A DNA stretch of 64,000 nucleotides from Flammeovirga kamogawensis (GTDB lineage: Bacteria > Bacteroidota > Bacteroidia > Cytophagales > Flammeovirgaceae): contig NZ_CP076128.1 of the NCBI RefSeq assembly GCF_018736065.1, positions 2,232,001-2,296,000 of the forward strand, in the 5' to 3' direction. Positions 1 to 8,800 of this stretch are shown piece after piece; position 1 is the first letter of the stretch; the number at the start of each line of letters is the position of its first letter. Made by a program: the position numbers and the translations under genes. The notes beneath the pieces are model-generated. The model was not told where the DNA came from, ran no database searches, and worked only from the letters and a program-made list of their open reading frames with translations.

Positions 1-1
1 A

Positions 2-625
2 TTCTATTACTTCGCTGGTGTAATCACTTTCTTACCTTTATTCTACATAGCCTATATTTTCAATAAGAACAATTACCCTTACAAATCAAGATATATCTTT
101 ATTCTTATGTTCCTTATTGTGAGTTTAATTAATATTCTTCCACAAATCCATTATCATTTAGATTTCAATCGACTACCTAATACTATCTACTTAAATTATC
201 AAAAACTATATCAGGCTAGTGATATAAGTAACGCAATTCATTTTCCTAACCTAAAACCCACATGGACTAGCATTATTCAATCAACACCTAAAGCACTATT
301 CACGTCATTTACTTATCCCTCGTTTGCGTCAATAAATAATATATTTACCGCAATTGTTTGTTTTGAGAATTACCTACTAATTCTTTGTGGTTTGATTAGC
401 TTAACTATATTTCTTAAATCAAAAGTTTATTCAAAAAAGCCATACCTCTTGTGGATGTTAATCTTAGTACTACTTTATTGTTCAATAATGATTGCTCTCA
501 TCACTTTAAGCAGTCCAAACTTAGGTTCATTAAACAGGTATAAAATTGGTGCTTCGGTTTTCTTATTCTACTTATCATTTATGCAAATAGAAATTTTCTT
601 AAGAGATAAAAGCCTACTGAAATAA
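2..625 (+). CDS. Membrane protein, 5' truncated by window edge
   Basis: The reading frame is open from the left edge, so the true start lies outside the window. About 207 residues are visible. There are hydrophobic segments near the visible N-terminus, near the middle (around nt 350-420) and near the end (around nt 440-600), with a polar loop of about 70 residues (nt 160-330) between the first two. This fits an integral inner-membrane protein. No catalytic motif is recognisable. A polytopic glycosyltransferase or polysaccharide-export type protein is possible but unsupported. Its stop overlaps the 3' end of the convergent ctlX gene by 12 bp. Confidence 0.6.
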   Translation, partial: FYYFAGVITFLPLFYIAYIFNKNNYPYKSRYIFILMFLIVSLINILPQIHYHLDFNRLPNTIYLNYQKLYQASDISNAIHFPNLKPTWTSIIQSTPKALFTSFTYPSFASINNIFTAIVCFENYLLILCGLISLTIFLKSKVYSKKPYLLWMLILVLLYCSIMIALITLSSPNLGSLNRYKIGASVFLFYLSFMQIEIFLRDKSLLK

Positions 626-1546
626 TTGTTCGTCTAAATAGATTTCAGCCATCATACATCTTGTTCCTCCTCCACAAACACTCTCTATAGTATTTATTGA
701 TGAGTGAATAAACTTTACAGAATCTTTCATAATGGATTTCTGTTCATCTGTAAAAGCATTAAATGCTTTAGTAGACATTGTAATATATTTCTGATTATCT
801 AAACTAGTTACTTCTAAAATGTTACACGTAAACTTGCGTAGCTGTTCAAAAGATACATCAATAATCTTCTTTCCATTTTCCTTAAAAGAAGACCATAATA
901 CCTCTTTCTGTTTTTCATCTTTAATTGTATCTCCACAGATAACTACAAAATCAGTCGCGATGGACAACATCACATTAGTATGATAAATTGGCATTTCATT
1001 TTCATCTACTGCATCAAATAATATTGGTGTGTAACCCAACTCTTTCACATGTGCTTTAAAAAGTGACACATTAGTTCTTTTAGATAAACATGCATAAGCT
1101 ACTTTATTCACTCTATCAAAAATAATACTTCCTGTTCCTTCTAAAAATTCATCTTTTTCTTCATAAGAAGAGAGGTCTGATACAGAAGATACATGAAAAC
1201 ACATTTGTAATAACTCAATTATATCTGCTCGTTTTTCTGGTCTTCTATTTACTGGTTTTAAAGGATATAAATAGACGGCTCCATTTGAATGTGTAGAAAA
1301 CCAATTATTAGGAAACTGACTATCGGGTTTAGCAGGTAAAGGAGTATCATCTACTACAGTTATATCAATATTATGTTCTCTTAATACAGATACATAACTA
1401 TCAAATTCATTCAATGCATTATCAACATCTTCAGAATTAGTGTTTTGTATTAACGAATCTTGAAATTCATTATCTAAAGCAGTCTCTTTATTATATCCAA
1501 AAGAAGCTGGACGAACCATTAATATATGCTTAGATGAGTTATTCAT
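614..1546 (-). CDS. ctlX: Citrulline utilization hydrolase CtlX-like (amidinotransferase fold)
   Basis: A 310-residue member of the guanidino-group-modifying superfamily (arginine deiminase, DDAH, CtlX). The N-terminal MVRPASFGYN motif (residues 10-19) is typical of CtlX. FPNNWFSTH (79-87) and EGTG (136-139) are substrate-pocket motifs, H189 is the likely catalytic histidine, and GGGTRC ends in the probable nucleophile C297. The family reaction is hydrolysis of citrulline or a related ureido/guanidino compound. The product is cytosolic, with no signal peptide. The gene is monocistronic and divergent from the secreted-protein gene at 1913. Family is fairly certain; the exact substrate is inferred. 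Confidence 0.8.
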   Translation of the reverse strand: MNNSSKHILMVRPASFGYNKETALDNEFQDSLIQNTNSEDVDNALNEFDSYVSVLREHNIDITVVDDTPLPAKPDSQFPNNWFSTHSNGAVYLYPLKPVNRRPEKRADIIELLQMCFHVSSVSDLSSYEEKDEFLEGTGSIIFDRVNKVAYACLSKRTNVSLFKAHVKELGYTPILFDAVDENEMPIYHTNVMLSIATDFVVICGDTIKDEKQKEVLWSSFKENGKKIIDVSFEQLRKFTCNILEVTSLDNQKYITMSTKAFNAFTDEQKSIMKDSVKFIHSSINTIESVCGGGTRCMMAEIYLDEQLFQ

Positions 1547-1760
1547 GAACCTAAATTTATAGTTGTAATGTGTTGATAATATTGAAGTTTCACTCTAAAT
1601 AAAGCTAAATAAAAATATTTTTGATATTTTTTTCATTTTTTATCAAAAAAAAGTGGATTAAGTGTAAGTAGCGACACTTAACTAACAGAAAAGATGATTT
1701 TGCTCACTTTTCAGAATTAATAAACAGGATGAACTTACACTTAATAAATAAAAATGCAAT

Positions 1761-1783
1761 AAGTGTATTCAGTACAAAATAAT
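1761..1783 (+). repeat. 23-bp direct repeat, upstream copy A
   Basis: Begins AAGTGTATTCAG. An identical 23-bp block lies at 13917-13939, at nearly the same distance from the start of the paralogous gene. It is part of a duplicated gene cassette. Confidence 0.85.
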
Positions 1784-1831
1784 AAAGCATTAAGTGTTAA
1801 AATACACTTACAAAATTTTATGTATTTTTAT

Positions 1832-1862
1832 TTTGACAGAATAAAATAATCCACCACCTTTG
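1832..1862 (+). promoter_or_regulatory. Probable promoter of secreted protein gene, copy A
   Basis: TTTG at 1832-1835 and TTTG at 1859-1862 are separated by 23 bases. That is the geometry of the Bacteroidota -33 TTTG and -7 TAnnTTTG elements, although the TA of the -7 box is replaced by CA. The same arrangement recurs at 13988-14018. Predicted transcription start is about 1869, giving a leader of about 45 nt. Confidence 0.5.
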
Positions 1863-1912
1863 TAATGTACTAAGGAAAACGATAACATAATTTTATTAAC
1901 TCTCACAAGATC

Positions 1913-2530
1913 ATGAAAAAATTAAATCTATTAATCATTGCATTACTAACATTTTGTTCATTAACAATAGCTTCAGAAATTTATTTACCATTTAACGGTA
2001 TTTCTTATTTCTTTAAAGCATCTGAAGATGGAACTTCAGCAACGTTAATGTTCGACAATTTAGAAGGCGAAGAAATTAACTTTACTGTAGATAATGCCGA
2101 AGGAACGACGTTCATGGCAAAAACAATTGTTACTACTGGTAAAGTAAAAGAAGATATAAATTTTAAAAGTTTACCGGAAGGTCAATATACTTTTAAAATG
2201 ACTTTTGAAGATAAGGTTATGATGAGAAAATTCTTTGTAACTCCGCAGAAAACTGCAGTTATGATGAACTATCAATTAACTTCTTCAAATCAAAAATTCA
2301 AGATTTCTGTAGAAGAAGAAAACTTGGTTTTGATTATAGGAAACGATGTAAAAGGATTTATCAAAGTACGTTTAACAGATGAACAAGGTGATGATATCTA
2401 TCATTCGAAGTTTGTTGCAGGAGCAAAAAATGTAAAACGTTTTGATTTATCTACGCTACCATCAGGTAATTATAATGCTGAGATGGAAATTGACGGCGTA
2501 ACTTACAAAGATTCATTTTCAATTTTATAA
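1913..2530 (+). CDS. Secreted two-domain beta-sandwich protein, paralogue A
   Basis: A 205-residue protein with a signal peptide (about 1-20, cleavage after TIAS). The mature part is two tandem units of about 90 residues. Unit 1 ends around KSLPEGQYTFKMTFEDKVM and unit 2 around STLPSGNYNAEMEIDGV, so each ends with an LPxGxY turn and paired strands like a DUF3244 or T9SS C-terminal-domain fold. No catalytic residues are evident. It is about two-thirds identical by eye to the 204-residue product at 14062, and the flanking DNA is also shared. The gene directly precedes the propeller regulator and the GH16 giant, so it may belong to the same carbohydrate or surface response. Function unknown. Confidence 0.8.
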   Translation: MKKLNLLIIALLTFCSLTIASEIYLPFNGISYFFKASEDGTSATLMFDNLEGEEINFTVDNAEGTTFMAKTIVTTGKVKEDINFKSLPEGQYTFKMTFEDKVMMRKFFVTPQKTAVMMNYQLTSSNQKFKISVEEENLVLIIGNDVKGFIKVRLTDEQGDDIYHSKFVAGAKNVKRFDLSTLPSGNYNAEMEIDGVTYKDSFSIL

Positions 2531-2560
2531 AAATTATATCTCTAGGAGATATATCAAGAT

Positions 2561-2590
2561 ATAAGTAATAATTCATTTCATTTCATACTT
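2561..2590 (+). repeat. 30-bp direct repeat, downstream copy A
   Basis: Begins ATAAGTAATAATTC and is identical to 14686-14715. It sits in the 3' untranslated region just before the terminator in both copies. Confidence 0.9.
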
Positions 2591-2596
2591 TATTGG

Positions 2597-2630
2597 AGAG
2601 GCTAGTACTACAGGTGCTAGCCTCTTTTTT
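2597..2630 (+). terminator. Rho-independent terminator after paralogue A
   Basis: A 9-bp stem, AGAGGCTAG (2597-2605) with CTAGCCTCT (2617-2625), is followed by a T run. A shorter 8-bp hairpin (2535-2542 with 2546-2553) lies directly after the stop codon. Confidence 0.85.
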
Positions 2631-2714
2631 TGTTCATTTTTTATATTTTGATACATCAATTCATATAGTTTTAGTACTTTGTATTTAAACTACTAGTACT
2701 AACATTTTTTTGCT

Positions 2715-5681
2715 ATGAAATTAACTACTCTATCTTTTATAACTGTCTTCTTTTGTCTGTTTCCAATTTTATTAAATGCACAGTCTAATTTTAAATTTGA
2801 TTCTTATCAAACCAAAGAAGGTTTAATTCACAATCATGTATTATCAATTTATCAAGATAGCAGAGATCTACTGTGGGTAGGTACATATGGCGGTGTACAA
2901 ATTTATGATGGACATGAATTCCATAACTTTAATACTGTTGGAAAAGAGAAAGCTAATATTTTATCGCATACTACCGTTCAATGTATTTTTGAGGATGCAA
3001 ACAATAATATGTGGTTTGGTACAGAACATGGTCTGAACAAATACGAAGTTGAAACTGGCAAAACTACTACATTTTTTAAAGATAATAACGGCCTTAGTAG
3101 TGATAATATAAGATCAATTATTCAAGACGATTCTGTTTTATGGATTGGTACCTACAATGGTGGTTTGGTAAAATATGATGAGAATGCTCAAAAATTTACT
3201 TCTTTTAATACGATCAATCCTTATAAGGATAAAGTTTCAGGGCGCTTTATCAACACTATGTATCTTGATAGCCAACGTCAACTCTGGATAGGTACAGAAA
3301 ATGAAGGAATAAGTGTTTTAGATGTAAAGTCACAAAAAAGTATTATTCAATACGATCAAATATTAAAAAAATTAAGTAAGAGTACTATCAATTGTATTTT
3401 TGAAGATAGTAATAATGATATCTGGATAGGTACTTGGGGGAATGGACTCTACAGGTACAACCAGAAAAAGAATGAACTAAAACAGTTTAATCATCAAATT
3501 GATAAAACTAATTCCATAAGTGGAAATATTATTAAGGCAATAGTACAAAGAGAAAATGATAAACTTTGGATAAGTACTTATGGAAATGGCATTAATATTT
3601 TAGATTTAAATACACTTCATTTTACACAAGTAGAAATGAATGATGTAGATGAAAATAACTACGACTATATCTGGACAAGTTTTAGTGCTAATGATAATAG
3701 TTTATGGTTTGGATCTTTTGGATATGGACTTTTTAAATTGAACTCTCTAAAAAACACATTCAGATATCAGAAAATTGGTGCATATGATAATGAAATAAGA
3801 GTTTCATCAATGACCAAAGTAAATGATGATAAATTTATATTGGGCACCTATTCTAAAGGCCTGTATCTCTACAATAAAAAAGATAAGAAATTCACAAAAT
3901 ACAATATCGGAAAATCACTAAAAGTAATTTCAGCCGTTTATTTAGATTCAAAAAATACTTTATGGGTAAGTACCGACTCCACTTTATTTAATTATTCTTT
4001 AGAAAAGAAAAAACTTATAGAATATAAACATGATGCAGAAAATAATACTGCATTACCTAAAGGAGTCATCTCCACTATTGCAGAAGACGAAAAGGGAAAT
4101 ATTTGGCTTAGTTATTCTAAAGAAAAAATTGCTTGTATACCTGCTTTAGAAGCTGACTACTCAAAAGATGTCATGTCTGGAGAAAACTTATTTGATGGAA
4201 AGTATTTAGAATTACACGGTGCTATAAATTATTTTGGTTTCGATAAAAGGAACTTACTGTGGGTGGGTACATCAGATCAATTAGTAGCGATAAATACATC
4301 AACTTTTGAGGTCAATAGATTACCAATTAATGTAGCATCAGATATGAAAGAAGATCACTTTGGAAATATTTGGGTAGGAACAAACGGTGATGGTTTGTAT
4401 AAAATTGATCGAAATAAAAGAATTCTAAAACATTACGGATACGAAGAAGGACTTTATTGTTTAGATATTCAAACCTTACAAATTGATAAAAGAGCTAGAG
4501 TTTGGGTAGGTACATCCTGTGGGTTTTCTGTTTTAAACACAGAAACTGATTTAGTAGCTAATTTTTCTCAAGATTATGGATTAAAAAACTACAGTATTAA
4601 TCTTCACCTTTCTGCAGCTATAGATAATGGAGAGTTTATCTTTGCAGGAAATAATGGTATTAATACTTTTAACCCAAACCTTATTAGCAAAAACTTTAAA
4701 CCTTCTAAAATATACCTAACAGATGTTCGAGTAGATAACAAATCTATTGCTTATGAGAATTCAATGGATACTTTAAGTAATATCCCCTCACTTTTATCAA
4801 CCGTTGATACTATTTTCTTAGCTGATAATCAGAGTATTTTAACTGTAAAATTTGCTGCTATAAATTACGATTTTCCTCTTACCATTCAGTACGCCTATAA
4901 ACTAGAAGGATACAATAATAAATGGATAGAAACAGATGGAAAAAGTAGAAGTGCAACTTTTAGTAAACTTCCAATTGGTACTTATACATTAAAAATAAAA
5001 AGCAGCCCCAATAAAGGAAGTTGGAGTGATGCTGTAAAAGAAATTACCATAGTTGTTGAAGGTAGCTTTTTTGATACCCTACTGTTTAAAGCTCTTCTTG
5101 GTTTAATAGGGTTAATTATTTTTAGCTACTTACTTTTCTTAATTTTTAAAAGGAAAGAGCTAAGATCAATTGTAGAAGAAAAAAGAAAAGCAGTCCAAGA
5201 TCTACACGAAGAAAATCAATTGATTCAATTTAAAAATGAACAATTAAATGCTAACATTTTGGAGTACAATCAGAGAATTAATGAGATGTCTACAAAGTAT
5301 TCTGCTTTAAAAGAACATCTTAATCATATGTATCAGAATATTGTAGATATCACTACACAGAGTAACAATACTGAATTCCAATCATCAGAATTAAATGAGC
5401 TAAAAAACAACCTTAATTCTATGAACAACGATACCATTTTTGATAATGTTTTAGAATTAGAGACAGATACTTTTTTAACTGATTTTGCAAAGAATTATCC
5501 ACAACTTACTTCTACAGATTTAAGGATTTGTTCGTTAGTAAGATTGAATAAAACAAACAAAGAAATCGCCCAAATATTAAATATCACCTTAGGTAGCCTA
5601 GAACAAAGTAGGTATCGCATTCGAAAAAAAATGAAGTTAGAAAAGCAAGTTAATCTAAATGACCTTATACTCAGATTTTAA
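2715..5681 (+). CDS. Propeller-sensor, membrane-anchored LuxR-type regulator
   Basis: A 988-residue protein with a signal peptide (about 1-22, ending LLNAQ). It has about a dozen two-component-regulator propeller repeats of the form LWVGTxxGG(L/I)xxYD up to about residue 660. A Y_Y_Y (triple tyrosine) domain follows to about 785, then one transmembrane helix (about 791-815), a cytoplasmic coiled coil (about 820-900) and a C-terminal LuxR/GerE-like HTH (about 932-978, with NKEIAQILNITLGSLEQSR). No histidine-kinase or receiver domain is present. It therefore looks like a one-component transmembrane regulator that senses a periplasmic ligand and acts on DNA directly. In Bacteroidota such sensors commonly detect oligosaccharides. 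The gene lies 148 bp upstream of the GH16 gene and is its likely regulator (inference). Confidence 0.85.
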   Translation: MKLTTLSFITVFFCLFPILLNAQSNFKFDSYQTKEGLIHNHVLSIYQDSRDLLWVGTYGGVQIYDGHEFHNFNTVGKEKANILSHTTVQCIFEDANNNMWFGTEHGLNKYEVETGKTTTFFKDNNGLSSDNIRSIIQDDSVLWIGTYNGGLVKYDENAQKFTSFNTINPYKDKVSGRFINTMYLDSQRQLWIGTENEGISVLDVKSQKSIIQYDQILKKLSKSTINCIFEDSNNDIWIGTWGNGLYRYNQKKNELKQFNHQIDKTNSISGNIIKAIVQRENDKLWISTYGNGINILDLNTLHFTQVEMNDVDENNYDYIWTSFSANDNSLWFGSFGYGLFKLNSLKNTFRYQKIGAYDNEIRVSSMTKVNDDKFILGTYSKGLYLYNKKDKKFTKYNIGKSLKVISAVYLDSKNTLWVSTDSTLFNYSLEKKKLIEYKHDAENNTALPKGVISTIAEDEKGNIWLSYSKEKIACIPALEADYSKDVMSGENLFDGKYLELHGAINYFGFDKRNLLWVGTSDQLVAINTSTFEVNRLPINVASDMKEDHFGNIWVGTNGDGLYKIDRNKRILKHYGYEEGLYCLDIQTLQIDKRARVWVGTSCGFSVLNTETDLVANFSQDYGLKNYSINLHLSAAIDNGEFIFAGNNGINTFNPNLISKNFKPSKIYLTDVRVDNKSIAYENSMDTLSNIPSLLSTVDTIFLADNQSILTVKFAAINYDFPLTIQYAYKLEGYNNKWIETDGKSRSATFSKLPIGTYTLKIKSSPNKGSWSDAVKEITIVVEGSFFDTLLFKALLGLIGLIIFSYLLFLIFKRKELRSIVEEKRKAVQDLHEENQLIQFKNEQLNANILEYNQRINEMSTKYSALKEHLNHMYQNIVDITTQSNNTEFQSSELNELKNNLNSMNNDTIFDNVLELETDTFLTDFAKNYPQLTSTDLRICSLVRLNKTNKEIAQILNITLGSLEQSRYRIRKKMKLEKQVNLNDLILRF

Positions 5682-5828
5682 ATAAACAATTGATTTACAA
5701 ACTATTAAAACAATTGATAAGCATTTGTAGAGTAAACTATAAGTGATTGTCGAGTACTATTTTTTCTTCTTGAATAGCGTATTAATTACAATTGTAGTGA
5801 TCTAAATAATTTTTTAACTAACTACGCT

Positions 5829-8800
5829 ATGTTTGAAATGAATATTACTAAAAATTTACTCTCTTTACTATTACTTCTGCTTATTGGTAATTCTACCTTT
5901 GCACAAAAAGGGGAAGTACTTTGGAGAGAAGACTTCAATGAAATCAACCCTGACATTTGGCAATTCGAAACTGGAAACGGCAATTGGGGATGGGGAAATG
6001 GAGAGCTCGAATTTTATAAACAAGAAAATACGAGTATTCAAGAAATTCCAAATGAAACAAACAACAATGCTCTAGTAATAGAAGCAAAAAAAGAAAACGA
6101 AGGTGGATTTGAATATACTTCTTCTCGATTAAAAAGTATAAATGGACTAGCTGTTCGTTACGGTTTAATTGAGGTTAGAATGAGAGTTCCAGATTTAGGT
6201 AATGGTCTTTGGCCTGCTTTCTGGATGATGGGTACAGACCAAGAACAATGGCCTTTACGTGGTGAAATTGACATCATGGAAATGGGACATAAATTAGAAG
6301 ATAGAGAAAGGCATGGAGAAGAAAGTGCCGATATAAATAGCTTTGTTGGATCTAATATAATTTTATACTCTAAAGATGCCTGTAGCGAGGGGAACCCAAC
6401 TTGTGCTGGGAGTGCTGCTTACGATGTAAACTACGCAAACCCATATGTTGCCACTACCTCAATGGCAGATCGTTTTGTAATTTATAGAATGTATTGGAGT
6501 GCTGAAGAAATTAGAATTACTATAGAAGATAATGGCACAGAATACGATCTTTTTGCTGGCCCTTTTGGATTGCAAGAAGGTACAGATACAGAAGTATTTC
6601 AAAAACCATTTTTCTTTTTAATGAACATGGCTGTAGGAGGTACTTTTACAGATGCTCTCTCAACATCTACATTAAATATTACTACTCCTGCTAAAATGTG
6701 GGTAGATTATATCAGTGTTTCCAAATGGAATAATCAAGGAGAAATATTTACAGGAGAAATACCTAAACCTCAAGTTTCACTTACCTCTCCTACTTCTAAT
6801 ACTATAGAAAATACAAGTTCTGTTATTTTAGAAGCTGAAGCTACTTCTAGTTTAGGGAATATTACTAAAGTAGAATTCTTTATGGGTGATTCTCTTTTAG
6901 GACAAGATCTTTCTGCTCCATATTCTGTTGAATGGAATAACCTTACTGCAGGAGATTATTCAATTACAGTAAAAGCTACCGACAATAAAGGTGTTACTCA
7001 AACAACTGCTCCCACTATTTTTAATGTAAGTGATTTATCTGGAGAAGGAGATATTATTTGGGAAGATAACTTTACATCTATAGATAGAAATACATGGAAA
7101 TTTGAAATTGGAAACGGTACTTGGGGTTGGGGAAATGGAGAATTAGAATTCTACACAGAAAATAACACTAGTATTAAAGAAATTCCTGAAGAACCAGGTA
7201 ACACTGCAATTGTAATTACTGCAAAAGAAGAAAACGCTGGAGGCTTTAATTACACTTCTTCTCGTTTAGTAAGTGAAAATGGCGTTGCTGTAAAGTATGG
7301 TGTTATAGAAGTAAGAATGAAAGTCCCTGATCTTGGTAATGCACTTTGGCCTGCATTCTGGATGATGGGGACAGATGCTCAATCTTGGCCTTTAAGAGGT
7401 GAGATTGACATTATGGAAATGGGACATAAATTAGAAGAAAGAGAACGCCAAGGACATGCTGATGCTCCAATTAATAGCTATGTAGGTTCTAATATTATAC
7501 TTTACTCAGAGGCGGCTTGTAGTGAAGGAAATCCTACTTGTGCTGGTAGTGCTGCTTATGATGTAGACTACAGTAAACCATATGTAACATCTACTACACT
7601 TGCCAATAAATTCGTAAAATACAAAATGTATTGGAGCCCATCTTCTATAAGAATAACAATTGTAGAGGATAACATAGAATATGATTTATTCGAAAGTCCG
7701 TTCGGATTAGAAAGTGGTACAGATACAGAAGCATTTCAAAAACCTTTCTTCTTTTTAATGAACATGGCTGTTGGTGGTAATTTTACTGATGCCGCTACAA
7801 ATAGTGATGTAAACTTTGATGCTCCTGCAGAAATGTGGATTGATTATATCAAAGTGTCTAAATGGAACGGCAGAGGAGAAGTGTTTAAAGGTAGAATGGG
7901 CGGTAAAACTGGTAAATTTGCTGTTTTTACAAACGACGATGAAATCAATAACGGACTTACTGTTGGTGTAGATGCAAATGTTTATGTTTGGGAAAACTCT
8001 TTAGTAGAAGGTACTTCAGAACCGTTTGAAGGGGCAAATGCTCTAGCTTGGGAAAATACAACAAATGCTTGGTTTGGAGGTGGAATTGCTACTTTAGAAC
8101 CTCAAGATATGTCAGATTATCAAAATGGTTCATTAAAATTTCATGCAAAAATACCAGAGGGTTTAGGATTTAAAGTTGGAATAATTTCGAAAACAAACGA
8201 AAGTTGGATCACATTCCCTGCAAATCAAAATAAATATGGTTTAATTAGAAATGAAGAATGGACTGAAATAGTTATCCCAATCAATGATTTCGGGTGGTTA
8301 GACCTCACTCAAGTAGAATATCTTTTTGCGATTACTGCAGAAGATGGTTCTGAAGGAAATTATGACTTTGCTTTTGATAATATTTATTGGGATGATACTC
8401 CTGTAACGTCACTTCCTCCTAAAGTAAGTATACTCTCTCCGTCAAATAATCAAGTACTTTCAGATATATCTAGCTTATCATTATCAAGCTCCGCATATGA
8501 TTTAGATGGAGAAGTTGTATCAGTTACTTATTTTGTAAATGATTCAATAATTGGTGTAGCTAACTCATCTCCATTTACTATTTCTTGGAACGATATTCCA
8601 ACAGGTGAACACACTATTATTGCAAAAGCAGAAGATAACAGTGGAGTATCTTCCATCTCTACTCCTATCACTTTTGTAGTAACTGATTCTAATGAAGGGA
8701 TTGGAGAAGTTATTTGGGAAGATAATTTTGATACAATTGACAAAACTACTTGGCAGTTCGAAACAGGAAACGGCAACTGGGGTTGGGGTAATGGCGAATT

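Larger units (their letters stand above)
1547..1912. promoter_or_regulatory. Divergent intergenic region with TAAGTGT/ACACTTA sites (copy A)
   Basis: This 366-bp AT-rich gap separates ctlX from the secreted-protein gene. It holds two inverted pairs: TAAGTGT (1659-1665) with ACACTTA (1674-1680), spacer 8; and TAAGTGT (1791-1797) with ACACTTA (1804-1810), spacer 6. Single half-sites lie near 1735 and 1760. The same motif with the same spacer of 8 recurs before the paralogue at 14062. This suggests operator sites for a shared regulator, which is inference. Confidence 0.55.

Noticed and set aside
8528-8776. Antisense ORFs inside the GH16 gene (also 9905-10165, 10711-10896, 13077-13316)
   Set aside because: They lie within a clearly coding frame, lack domain signals and arise from its codon bias.
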